From Heloderma charlesbogerti (taxonomy: Eukaryota > Chordata > Lepidosauria > Squamata > Helodermatidae): 64,000 bases of DNA. Where the stretch lies: contig JANEZZ010000478.1 in the NCBI GenBank assembly GCA_026122225.1, forward strand, positions 62,001 through 126,000, in the 5' to 3' direction. The notes under the pieces are model-generated. The model saw only the letters and a program-made list of their open reading frames with translations. It was not told where the DNA came from and did not search any database. Position numbers and translations under genes: made by a program. Shown here piece after piece: positions 45,800 to 56,039 of the stretch (position 1 is its first letter; each line of letters opens with the position of its first letter).

Positions 45800-47565
45800 C
45801 TAAGGACAGCCCTGAGCAACAGGCTTAATATCATAATGCCTACTCCTCGTTAGAAATCTAGCAGCTGCATTCTGAACTAACTGCAGTTTCTGAACAGTAT
45901 GCAAAGGCAGCCCCAGGTACAGTGCATTACTCTAGTCTAACCTGGAGCTTACCAGAACATGAACAACTGATTCCAGGCTATCTCTGGTCACACAGCTGGT
46001 GTAGCAGCATAAGCTGGTAAAAGACATTTCATGCCACAAAAGTAACTGGCATTTCCAGTGACAAAGATAATCAAGGAGCACCCTAAGGTGTAAACTTGTT
46101 CCTTCACAAGGAATGCAGTCCTATCTAGCACAGATGAACGCTGTTCCCTTGGGCAGTCAACCCACCTATCCACAGAATCTCTGTCGTGTCTGGATTGACT
46201 CCATTTTATTGACCTTCCTGTAGTCCTTTACTCTGGCCAGACACTGTTTTAACATTAGAGCCCCTTCACCTGAATGTGATGAAAAGGACAAATAGGGTGT
46301 TTCCATATGGAGGGCACCTAGCTCTGCCAACCAGAAGGCATGGTACAACAATTCCATCTGTTTTTCCTTAACAGATTTTCTGTAGCAAGAAAGAATATGA
46401 AAGAAGCGCTAGGGAGACATGGGAGGGTTATGAGTGGAAGACAATGTCATGTCTTGCTGCCCCTCAGTTGTGGAATGACCTGCTGGTTGAAATGCACCTG
46501 CTGGCCTCTCTGAAGGTTTTTAAGCAGGCACTATAGATTCTATTATTCCAGCAAGGCTTCCCTTTTTCGAACTCTTGTTCCTTTTGCTGACTTCATATAG
46601 TGTTTTTAAGCTGTGTTGTTTTATTGTTGGATTTTTAAAAAAAATGTTTCTAGGTCAAAGTTGTTTTTAGTTATATGTTGTTTGTATATACTGTCTGTAT
46701 GCTTTTATGTAAATGGCTTTTAAACTTTGTATATTGTATTTTAATGCTTTAACTTTTGTAAACTGCCCAGAGAGCTTTGGCTATGGGGTGGTATAGAAAT
46801 GTAAATGATGATGATGATGATGATGATATAGACCTCCTGGAAAAATCTGTGAATGAGGCAGACCAATAGTGCCATAAAATCCTTGTCAGGAAGCACCCCT
46901 AGAGTGAGGCGCTACACACATTTTGATGACACCTCACCCCAAACCTCCAGATGACCTCACTCAATTATTTCATGTAGATGCCAAATAATGGGAGTGGGGT
47001 CAGAACAGAACCCTGTGGAAACTGATCGCATAGATTCCAAAGACTCGAGTAACAGTCCCCCACAACCACTTTGTGGAACCGACTGTCCCATTAGGAACAG
47101 AACCACCGCAAAACAGTGCCTCCAGTTCCCACCCTGGACATCCTAGCCAGAAGAATATCATGGCAGATGGTAATGAAAATCAGTGAGGCATCTAAGAGAA
47201 AGACTGTGTTCCCCCGGTCTTTCTTCTGTCATAGGTCATTGATCAGAGTGACCAAGTCAGTCACAGTGCGAAAACCAGGCCTGAGCTCTGGCTGAAATAG
47301 ATCAAACAGTGTATAGCACAACCATCCCCTTGAGCACCGTAGCCAGAAAGGGGATATTGGCAATTGACTGATCAGTATTAAGGTCTTCCAGGTTCAGAGA
47401 AGGTTTATTCAGTAACAGGCAAACCACTGCTTCTCTTACAGCAGATGGAAGTGTCCCCCCCAGTTGCGGAAGGATCTCTCTCCTCCTAGATCCAGCCAGT
47501 CAATTTCTCCCTGCTTGATGCAATGAGCTAAGAGGAGCAAGCGGGATCAAACATGTGCTGTATTA
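45800..47565 (-). mobile_element. L2-type LINE, split by another L2
   Basis: The reverse complement of 45,800-46,370 covers the L2 ORF2 region around the 'gctgcattctgaactaactg' stretch. The region 46,829-47,565 continues upstream into the polymerase core ('agaaccctgtggaaactga' on the plus strand is the inverted motif B region). Between them sits a plus-strand L2 3' end (46,381-46,828). Edges are approximate. Confidence 0.75.
46381..46828 (+). mobile_element. L2-type LINE 3' end nested in a minus-strand L2
   Basis: Contains 'gttgtggaatgacctgctgg' and the 3' end 'gtaaactgcccagagagctt', then (GAT)n at 46,806-46,828 as its tail. It interrupts the minus-strand L2, so it inserted later. Confidence 0.8.
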
Positions 47566-47619
47566 ATGAAAGTATCATTCAGAAATGCCTTATAGTAGGA
47601 AAAGTGCTTTCAAAAAAGG

Positions 47620-47813
47620 TGAGGATGAGGCAAAGTTGCATACAAATATGAATGTATTAGGAGAAATCCCCACAAAAATTCATATGAATTTTCATTTGAA
47701 CTTAAAAAAAAAAATCTCAAAGTTTAGGACGAACTGAATTTAAGATCAGAAAAGTGTGGAACTCAGAGACACTGAGATTGACAGATTCGTCCATCCATCC
47801 CTACTTCTCTCTG
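47620..47813. mobile_element. hAT-like right-end remnant
   Basis: Ends ...GATTCGTCCATCCATCCCTA, with AT-rich interior including an inverted 'aattcatatgaattttcatt'. No left end recognised. Confidence 0.4.
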
Positions 47814-48755
47814 ACACAAGAGAAGCCTCCTTTCTGATGGTCTTAAATAAATTGATGTATGTAACGATTCTACATAAACCTGGAAAGCTTTCTGCCTAGC
47901 TCGTCATATAGAACTGCATAGTCAAAATACACAGGTGTAGTGTGCCACTGCAGATCTTCGCAGAGGACATCTAATGTAACAGTTCCAATTTTCTAGACTG
48001 AAAAAGAAGAGGGGGGAGGGAAACAGCCTAGAAATATGGGAACCTTTGCTCATCAAGCCCATTAATATTTAAATCCTGACTTAAATCATGACAAACCTAG
48101 GCTGTGTTTGGATGCCTCATTAAACCAGGAATGCTGGCTTAATAAACTGCAGCATCAACAAGCAAGCGGCGTGCTGGTGTGCGGAGCCTATTCACTTCTG
48201 CTTCCTTCTTCCCCTCGCATGAGTGGGTAAAGTAAACACAAGAGGAAAACGTAGCTATGCATTGGGATTATGGTTATGTGCCCCCAAAGAAGCTAGAATT
48301 TGTAAACGAACTTTAAACCCTGAATTTGAAGTAGAAGTAGCTCTTACAGTGATTTTCATCTGAAGCATGCCATGAATAATAATGTTTGGAAGGGTAGAGT
48401 GGTAGTACCCAGTACGAAGTTATAAAGTATGACATCCATTTAAATCAAAGTACCATTCTTTCTTATGAGAAATGCCTCTCAAATTCAAATTAATACCAAC
48501 CATGAACTAGAGAAATCCATAATACTAATCATTAAGTAGGGAAATTATTCTATTATATATGGCTCAATTTTTCCCTCTTAATACTCCAACAGTGTTTTAT
48601 TCCAAGTCTTTCATATGATGGAACAAGAAGATCTGGGACAGTGTTGATGGTTATAAAAAAAGAAAAGAAAAAGCAAATTGCAATGATCTAGATTCAAGCA
48701 AGGGAACAACACCAAGTGTCAGAATCATGTTATATTTCTCAGCTGCGCAAAACTG
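47814..48755. other. No gene recognised
   Basis: Nothing identifiable; AT-rich. Confidence 0.4.
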
Positions 48756-48763
48756 GCTGCCAC

Positions 48764-49554
48764 TAGGGATGGCGAAGAATTCCACCATGGATTTCAGTGA
48801 GACCGAATGCACTGGCATTTGGCCCCCCCAAATCTGTGGCAGAATGGCCTCCCACCCCCTGCCCCCCCACGGATACCCCCCCAGGACGAAGCTTACCTGG
48901 GGCGGATGTTCCGGTGGCAGCGGCTCCGGCGGCGGCTGGTCTTTCGACCAGCTGCCGTGCCTGCCATTTGCACCTGCTGTTTGCCCTGATAGGCTACGTA
49001 AGTATTTACGTAGCCTATCACAGCAGTCCCCCCCCCAAAAAAAAAACAGCATACGCAAATGGCGGCGGCTATGTAGTGGGCACCCACTACACTATTTGTG
49101 TTCCCCTTTTTTTTCGCCGTAATAGCCTATGTAAATATATATGTAGGATAAAACGGCGAAAAATAGGGAACGCAAATGGCGGCCACTGTAGCTGCCGCCA
49201 TTTGCATATGCTGTTTTTTGGGGGAGGGGGCCTGCTGTGATAGGCTACGTAAATACTTACGTAGCCTATCACGGCAGCCTGGCTGGACGCAAATGGCGGC
49301 TGCTACGGTGGCCGCCATTTGCGTCCGCAGCAGCCCATCCACAGCAGCCTGTCCGTGGCCAGAACTCCGGCTGCGGCCGGCTCTGGCCGGCTGCTCCGCA
49401 GAGCCACCACGGAGCGGAGCCGGCCAGGCAGGATTCCGGGGGGGAGGACAGGATCGCCTCCCCCCCCATCAAGGATTCCTGGGGGACGGACTGCCTCCCC
49501 CCACACACCACGAATCACATCTGCAAAAATGTAAGTGACTTTCGTACATCCCTA
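48764..49554. mobile_element. Polypalindromic hAT element, copy F (791 bp, inverted)
   Basis: TAGGGATGGCGAAGAATTCC...TTTCGTACATCCCTA is flanked by a perfect 8-bp duplication GCTGCCAC (48,756-48,763 and 49,555-49,562). P modules lie at about 48,984-49,023, 49,117-49,157 and 49,234-49,275. Q modules lie at about 49,053-49,105 (mixed), 49,168-49,206 and 49,287-49,326. The block 48,984-49,277 is mirrored around about 49,132. No transposase is encoded. Confidence 0.9.
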
Positions 49555-49562
49555 GCTGCCAC

Positions 49563-50019
49563 ATCGTCCTTTCAGAGTCCTTAATTCTTGAACAGATATA
49601 ATCAAGAACAGTTGCATGTGTTATTTAGCAGTGTTTTGACACACTCTCCAGTGCCTAAAACTCAAAATTTGGAAAAACATGTCTAATCTATTCAGAAATT
49701 AATTAGTTGTTTTATTTATCTATGATCTAGACACTTTCTCTCTGAATTAAGTGTACCCAAGGGTATGCACAGCAGAAACACAATATGTACATAATAAACA
49801 ATCACAGATATAAAACACAGCATGTTTTGCAATCAAAACAACATTTTGCATTACTGTATGCCTGGAATGTAATCCCCAATGTTTACATGTGAATATTTGT
49901 AAGAACAACTATCATCATTGTCTGTATGGTATTTCTGGTAAGCCAATACTGTACAATCCTTGTGTAAATCTTCAGCTCAGCATCGTTGCTTCCATTTTAC
50001 AAAGGGGAAAGTAGATGTG
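49563..50019. other. No gene recognised
   Basis: AT-rich; nothing identified. Confidence 0.4.
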
Positions 50020-50107
50020 CAGTTCAATTCTTAACACATCCAGAAGTAAGCTCCATAGAATTCAATGGGATTTAATTCCAGGCAAGAGTGTATAGGATTG
50101 TAGCCGA
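50020..50107. mobile_element. Short palindromic MITE (CAATTCTTA...AGGATTG)
   Basis: Outer arms 'gcagttcaattctta' and 'gtataggattgtagc', inner 'aagtaagctccat' and 'atgggatttaatt'. Same family as 10,022 and 60,776. Confidence 0.55.
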
Positions 50108-51518
50108 AGGCATTTTAAAGGTGGATTTTAAATCTGAATCTTCACTCTTCTGTGTTGCTGGTGCACCTGGATCAGCAAAACTAGCTTTTCCGAGGTGCTT
50201 GTTACACTATTCCATTGGGGTTTTTTTCCCCCTTTCACTTCTCTAAGCCGAGGAACAGCAACATCCAAGACAAGCAAACTCAGTATAATTATATTGCTCT
50301 ATAATATAATAGATATTATATTATAACAAGTCCAGTGGCTTCCATGTAGAATCCACCCTTCTAAATGTAGTCTGTGAACACAGAGAAGGTGGAGGCAATA
50401 ACCTCTTTGTGGTAGAGCAGATAGAGAATGCCCTAGCCCCACGTCCGGCTTTCCTGACTGTGAGAGGGGCGTCGCGGGTGGGTGGGGTGAGTGGACATGC
50501 CAGGCCACCATTGACGGAGCCCCATGGTGCCACTGGGGAGGGGAGGGATCGGAGAGGCCTTTTTACTCTCCACGCCCCTCCCAACTACCTCTTGTTCGCG
50601 TGGCTGCTGGGCGTATAGCATGTGCTCTGCGGCCGTGAAGAGGAGGGTGATCGCCCGATCAGCTGTGGCGAGGCCTCCCAGCACATCATCTCCTCCTGGG
50701 ACGAGGATCAGCCAGGGTTTCTTCCACAGCAGTGGCAATATCTTCTTCTCAGTGGCGGCGGCATCAGTGTCCAGGAGCTGGCGGGCATCTGCTCCTTACA
50801 GGAGCAACAGTGCCTTCACCCGCCACTGGCCATTGGTCAGGCCCCCCAGTTGAGAGGAGGCCTCATTCTTGGGTGTCCCTACCGGGATTCCTTCCCGGGA
50901 CGCAGTCTCGCATGTCAGGTGCAGATGACTGTTCTTCTATGGCCAGTTGGCCCAAGGTTTGCTGCAGGGGACCCGAGGAGACAGGGGAGGGGGGCAATCC
51001 CAGTTATGGGTCCCCCACCCAGGTGGGTGTCTGGCCTTCTGGGTCCCTATCGGTCCCCTTTGGGACATTTTTCAATTGGCACTCTCTGCCGAGGGGGCAG
51101 TGTGGTGGCTAATTTTGAGCCACATAGCAGGAGGTCCTGGGTACCTCTTCCCAGGGGGTGGGGGGGTAGATGGCCTGTCTGGGGCTCTGGACAGCCTTCC
51201 TTCCTGTCATCCTTGGGCAAGGCAGGGCTCCTGTGCTAAGCAGAGCATTTGAGCCCAATGATTATGGGGCCTGTTTATTGGCACCAGCCCAGTGAGTTTG
51301 TTCACCTGTGAACATCCCCAGCAGTTCACTGGTGGAGCCTCTAATTTATGCCTTTGAGAGTTCTTTTTGGCAGCTTGCCAATACCCCAGGGTAGTAGCAA
51401 CAGTCTGATTGTTTTCCGGTTGTTGGGGGCATAGCGTTAGAGTATTTGCCTCGCCCGGGTAAGCTCCGTGGAGCTTTCTCCTTTATTCGCTCTTTGGCTA
51501 ATAATTTAGCTTGGCAAT

Positions 51519-51593
51519 ATGCCTCCAAAAACGGAGCAAGGGGGCAAGAAAGGAAAGGGTAAAGCCCTTCAGCCACCCACCAAGAGGCCATGA
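51519..51593 (+). pseudogene. Gag-like ORF1 start of the Ngaro-type element
   Basis: ATG at 51,519 opens MPPKTEQGGKKGKGKALQPP and four more residues before TGA at 51,591. The Lys/Gly-rich start followed by a spacer resembles Ngaro/DIRS gag N-termini. The reading after the stop (ATILARLEAVESASE) looks like a continued helical region, so the stop is a decay mutation. The function is inferred from position only. Confidence 0.5.
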
Positions 51594-51874
51594 GGTAGGC
51601 TTGACCGTTCCTCTGGAGAAGAGGCGGGTCTGGATTTGGCTACAATCCTGGCACGCCTGGAGGCTGTGGAAAGTGCATCAGAGATTTACCTACAGTAGGT
51701 ATATTTTGTTAAATTTATATTCAAAGATACAGCATGCAGGTTGTTAAGTCTGCTGTACATGGCCTTGTTTGTTCTTACTCTGTGAGCACCTTCAGAGTGA
51801 TAGTGCCTACAGGATGGCTGGGGGGCAATGCAGGTTGACCTATACAGGTGCTCTTGTGATGTCACACTTAGGGG

Positions 51875-51956
51875 TCATAGAATCATAGAATCATAGAATA
51901 GTAGGGTTGGAAGGGGCCTACAAGGCCATCGAGTCCAACCCCCTGCTCAATGCAGG
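51875..51956 (-). mobile_element. CR1 3' fragment inserted 6 bp inside the terminus of copy G
   Basis: 82 bp of inverted CR1 3' end ('tcatagaatcatagaatcat', then 'gttggaaggggcctacaagg' to 'caatgcagg') lies exactly between TAGGGG and TGTACA of the hAT terminal repeat. Confidence 0.85.
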
Positions 51957-52451
51957 TGTACAAACCCCACTCACCGTTCCAGGTGGCGGCATCTGCTTGG
52001 GGGGGCAATCCATCCATCCCCCCAGATTCCTGCCAGGCTGGCTCTGCTCCGCAGCAAGTCCTTGGAGCCGCCAGCCAGGCCCATCCGCAGCCAGACTGCT
52101 GTCCACTGCCGGGCTGCTGCGACCACAAATGGCAGCCGGCGTAGCGGCCGCCATTTGTGTCCCTATGTTAGGCTGTGATATGCTACGTATATATTTACAT
52201 AGCTTATCACGGCAAAGAGCAGGGACACAAATGGCGGCCGCTACGCTGTTTGCGTCCCTGCTCTTTCTGTGATAGGCTACATAAATATATATGTAGCCTA
52301 TCACGGCAAAAAGCAGGGACACAAATGGCGTAGTGGCCGCCATTTGTGTCCCTGCTCTTTGCTGTGATAGGCTACGTAAATATTTACATAACCTATCACG
52401 GAAAGAGCAGGGACGCAAATGACGTAGCAGCCGCCATTTGCGTCCCTGCTG

Positions 52452-52831
52452 TTTTTATTTATTTATTTATTTATTAAATTTATTAATCGCCCATCTGACT
52501 GGTCACCCAGCCACTCTGGGCGATGTACAACCCACCATAAAACAATTTAAAACAATAAAATTTTACCATAAACATTTTTTTTTAAAATACCCTAACCCAC
52601 CCCAAATGCCTGCCTGAACAACCACGTTTTTAATGCACAACGGAAGCTCATTAAAGAGGGGGCATAACGGAGTTCCCTAGGGAGGGAGTTCCACAGAGTG
52701 GGGGCCACCACAGAAAAGGCCCTCTCCCTCGTCCCCACCAGTCTAGCTGTCCTGGCTGATGGGACAGAGAGAAGGCCATCCGAGGCTGATCTTGTTAAGC
52801 GGCCTGTCTGGTGTTGCTGGAGGCGCTCCTT
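52452..52831 (-). mobile_element. L2-type LINE 3' end inside copy G
   Basis: The plus strand starts with (TTTA)n, then 'aatcgcccatctgactggtc' and 'actctgggcgatgtacaac', the inverse of the L2 end seen at 21,394-21,474. It continues to 'gttccacagagtgggggcca' and stops at 'gcgctcctt', after which the P-module remnant 'aaatatttacgtggc' resumes. Confidence 0.82.
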
Positions 52832-53259
52832 AAATATTTACGTGGCTAATCACGGCCACAGGCAGGGATGCAAATGGCAGCCGCTACACCAACCATCATT
52901 TCATTCCACAGCCGGGCAGGGTCCGTCCCAGGGGGATTTCGGAGTGTGGCGGGGGGATGTAGTCCGTTCCACCATGGAATCCGGGGGACCAGATTCTAAA
53001 GAATCTGGCCTCATTGGAGTCCATGGCAGATTTCTCCACCATCCCTAGTCTCACGTCATGCCCTTTAGAGAGTGGCGGAGTCCTTAATTCACCGGCATAG
53101 CTTCTGTCCTGTGCCAGCCTTTGGTGGAGGCTGTGTTGTACCACAAATGGGGTTAGGCTCCTGCACAATTGAGTTAGCCTCCCCTCCCCCCGAAGAGGAT
53201 TTTGGTTGGGTTTTAATTTTCTGGTGATTACCAGTGTTTCCTTTTGGGGAACACGAGTT

Positions 53260-53700
53260 CATCTTCAAGGTAGATCTACAGACGAACTATGATGCCTCTA
53301 GTGGGCTGGGTTTTAGGGTTAATTTTTAGTATCACTGGGGGTGTAGCGCCACGCCCAAGGGTTGGCCCTCTGATCTCTCAAGTTCCCATTATTCGAACTT
53401 CTGCTATATGTGGCATCGCCTATGCAGGCCGATTCAAGGCTTAATGTTCATTCTTAAATTCCTTGTGTGTAAAGGGCAGGCCTCCGTTCATGTCATTAAA
53501 ACACAGTCCTCCTGCAATCTGAACACAATGGATCAGGTAGTAGCATTGAATTTGCACTGCCTCCTGTGTAATACCTGTTTTTCTTGAGGCATATAAACGA
53601 CAGATTGAACGCCAGTGCCAACGTTTTGTCTAATACCCGGATGCTGGCACTTCCAGAGACCATGCTAAGAGGTTCTCGTTGAGTGTCATGTGTTTAGATA
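53260..53700 (+). pseudogene. RNase H remnant of the Ngaro-type element
   Basis: YDASSGLGF (53,288-53,314) corresponds to the first catalytic-Asp motif of DIRS/Ngaro RNase H. Downstream, in other frames, VIKTQSS (about 53,490) and NDRLNASANVLSNTR (about 53,600) match in order the region ending in the conserved 'N-x-x-A-D-x-L-S' segment, where the Asp now reads Asn. Several stops and frameshifts. RNase H would degrade the RNA strand during reverse transcription; this copy cannot. Confidence 0.68.
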
Positions 53701-53920
53701 AGGTAAGCCATGGTGCACTTCATGGCCCGCAGGACAAGGGTCTCCTGTACCTGGGTTGATAGGGACCCCTTGGCGGGGGGGGGGAGGGTTTGCTTTCACA
53801 TTCAGCTGCAGCAGTTGTAGCCTTCTCGGTAGTTTACTGCTATGGTCTTGGCTCCATTGCTAGGGTGTGGGACTTCAATGATGAGCATCTCTATCTTGTC
53901 CATACTGTTATTTTTCCTTT

Positions 53921-54240
53921 AGATCAATGGAATGGATGTGACCCTGCATGTGTGCGCGTGCTCATGTCTGGACACAGCATGGTGCTGGGCTCGGCGGAGG
54001 GCTTATAGGTCAGGCTGCAGATCCCAGAGCATTGGGACATGGGGGGAGAGTTATAGACAGGACCTGTCCAATTTGGCAGTGACAAATTTTGTTGGATCAG
54101 CTTGGGGTCTGTGAGAACTCCTTCAGCATGGGAGAGGGAGTGTGACTAAGCATTAGGCTTGTCACTCTTGGTGGCTGCTAGGATACAGGCTTCTGTGTGC
54201 AACATGCCATCCAGGGCAGGGGCAGGATATCACCTGCAAC
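53921..54240 (+). pseudogene. Internally deleted SGNH hydrolase fragment, upstream copy
   Basis: The start 'atcaatggaatggatgtgac' matches 'atcgatggaatggatgtgaa' at 55,310. The end (about 54,045-54,200, 'gttatagacaggacctgt', 'ggcttgtcactc') matches the end of the downstream hydrolase (55,788-55,925). The middle, with the GGND motif, is missing. Frames show GHSMVLGSAEG and WARRRAYRSGC pieces. It lies upstream of the recombinase, which is out of the usual Ngaro order. Confidence 0.68.
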
Positions 54241-54327
54241 TGCAGACTCCAGGCATCCCCTTTCCCCAGATATCCTTTATGACTCTGGAGATTATGGCCA
54301 TTAATTTGCACCTCTACTTCTGAGGCG

Positions 54328-55250
54328 TCATTGTTTTATGTAGTCGCCTTAACAGCTTTCTTTGGGGCCCTCAGAATCTCTAAGCTGGTCTGAGCATCCA
54401 GATGTGATGCAACAGATTGGGCCCTGAGATACTTGATGCTAAGGGTGTATGGATGACTTACCCAGTTCAGCTGGGGCCGTCCGCTGGCGGGGGAGGCGAT
54501 CCACGGAGCCGCTGGCCAGGGCTGCCCGCAGCCAGACTTCCATCCGCTTCTAGGCTGCGGCCACAAATGGCGGCTGCCGTAGTGGCCACCATTTGCGTCC
54601 CTGTGGTAGCCATGATAGGCTACGTATATATTTACATAGCCTATCACGGCTAAAGTGGAATGGAAATGGCGGCCGCAGACTGGGGCAGCCATTTGCGGGA
54701 CAGCAGACGGCTGACAAAGGTAGGCTCCATCCTGGCGGGATTCCACAGGGTGGCAGGGGGGATTGCTCCGTTCTGCCACAGACTCCGGGGGGGGGGCGGA
54801 TTCTAAAGAATCCGGCCTCACTGGAGTCTGTGGCGGAATTCTCTAACATCCCTACTTGATGCCCAAGTGCAATATGATATTGTCTGGATTTAGTTCAGGA
54901 AATGTAAAACTGACTAATTAGCTAGGGGTGCAGAGGTGTTCCTTCTCACTACGCTAATAGAAGAATTATGTCCCGTCAGGGCATTAGCTGCTTTCCTGCA
55001 TCTAAAGGGGATGGTAGATGGTCCAGTCTTTTTCCTCAGTTGGGTTCCCCCCATTTAACTATATCAATTTTGGACTGTTACTAAGCTGGCATTGAGCACT
55101 CTCAGTCTAGGAAATCCGACTTGGGACACATTCTTTCAGAATTGGGGCAGCTCCTACAGCTGCGTCTTTGGGTTTTTGCACCAGATCAAGTGAAGGTGGG
55201 GGGCATGTGGCACTCCAAGGTCTTCAGGACTTACGTGTGGGCTTTTCCTT
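54328..55250 (+). pseudogene. Tyrosine recombinase of the Ngaro-type element, split by copy H
   Basis: YVVALTAFFGALRISKLV (54,337-54,390) contains the box I catalytic Arg (AGA at 54,373-54,375). After copy H (54,440-54,854) come CPVRALAAFLHLKG (54,969 on), LYQFWTVTKLALSTLSLG, HSFRIGAAPTAASLGF (55,129-55,176; the H-x-x-R box) and WHSKVFRTYVW (55,208-55,240), whose Tyr (55,232-55,234) would be the nucleophile. Stops and frame changes separate these boxes. The enzyme would integrate circular cDNA without a duplication. All boxes are recognisable, but the copy is dead. Confidence 0.85.
54440..54854. mobile_element. Polypalindromic hAT element, copy H (415 bp)
   Basis: TAAGGGTGTATGGATGACTT...TTCTCTAACATCCCTA is flanked by a perfect 8-bp duplication CTTGATGC (54,432-54,439 and 54,855-54,862). 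One P module (54,606-54,653) sits between two Q modules (about 54,561-54,602 and 54,664-54,700). It interrupts the tyrosine recombinase remnant. This is the shortest family member here. Confidence 0.92.
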
Positions 55251-55309
55251 GATGCCAGGGAATAGCCTCTCCTTTTCTGTTACTTACTGTTCTCTTTTAT
55301 CTCCATTAG

Positions 55310-55915
55310 ATCGATGGAATGGATGTGAACCTGTGTGTGTGCTCACAGCATGGTGTTCGGGGATGGTTGGAGGTCTTAGGTCAAGCTGTGGATCCCAGCT
55401 TAGACTGTCCCAATGTGCCCGTGTTCGGGGGCTTGGCAGCCATGGTATTCAGTGAAGGTGCCCTCTCCACTCTATTCCATGAACATGAGGTGCATGTCCC
55501 CCCGCAGGTTTTGGTGTGGCATCTAGGGGGGAATGACCTGGTTGTGTGAAGGCAAGGACCTCATTCTGCAAGCCTTGGCCAATTCTGAGTTACCCAGCAC
55601 TGTGAGCCGGGGATAACTATAATTTGGTCTTGTGTGTTTACAAGAATGAAATGCGGAATGTTCTGACCCAGAAGGCCATGGAAAGGGCCCATCAGAAAGT
55701 GGACTGGGAAATAGCCTTGGGGCTATTCAAGCACAGTGATGGGATCATCACTCACCAGGACATCATCTGGACAAGGAGGGAGCTTTACAGACAGGATGAT
55801 GTGCATTGACACATGGTGTGCATCGATGCTGGGATCAACACATTTTTGCTGGATCTGCAGAGGGGCCTGCGAGAAGTTCTTCAGCACAGGTGGGGGGAGT
55901 TTGACAAGAAATAGG
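55310..55915 (+). pseudogene. SGNH-type hydrolase of the Ngaro-type element
   Basis: Starts after a pyrimidine-rich stretch and 'ccattag' near 55,311. VLVWHLGGNDLVV (55,508-55,546) carries the GGND motif of the SGNH fold. The end shows, in shifted frames, AMERAHQKVDWEIALGLFKH, GIITHQDIIWTRRELYRQDD and VH (the conserved D-x-x-H pair near the end, about 55,798-55,808). Vertebrate Ngaro elements are known to carry such a hydrolase of unclear function. Frameshifts and stops make it a pseudogene. Confidence 0.75.
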
Positions 55916-56039
55916 CTTGTCACTCCCCAGTGGTGGCTAGGACAGGCAAGGGGAATGAACTTAGGGATGGTGAACGTTCAGAGGCACTGTTATGGTGACA
56001 AGTGATGCCTGAGGCCTCCCGAATGTGAGACTGACTCAC

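Larger units (their letters stand above)
51869..53047. mobile_element. Polypalindromic hAT element, copy G, with two later insertions
   Basis: The left end TAGGGG (51,869-51,874) is separated from its continuation TGTACAAACC (51,957 on) by a CR1 fragment. The right end is ...TTTCTCCACCATCCCTA at 53,047. The flanks GTCACACT and GTCTCACG agree at 6 of 8. P modules lie at about 52,173-52,213, 52,268-52,307 and 52,362-52,401, alternating with Q modules down to 52,450. A further P module is interrupted by an L2 3' end (52,452-52,831). Confidence 0.82.

Noticed and set aside
50524..51252. GC-rich overlapping open frames up to 205 codons
   Set aside because: They overlap in several frames because the GC-rich 5' region of the Ngaro-type element has few stops. 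No gag or other domain could be recognised, so no coding call was made.
26010..54854. The mirrored P/Q palindromes as a CRISPR-like array
   Set aside because: Repeats are themselves palindromic and lack unique spacers of constant length. They lie inside transposons with target duplications, in a vertebrate genome, with no cas genes.
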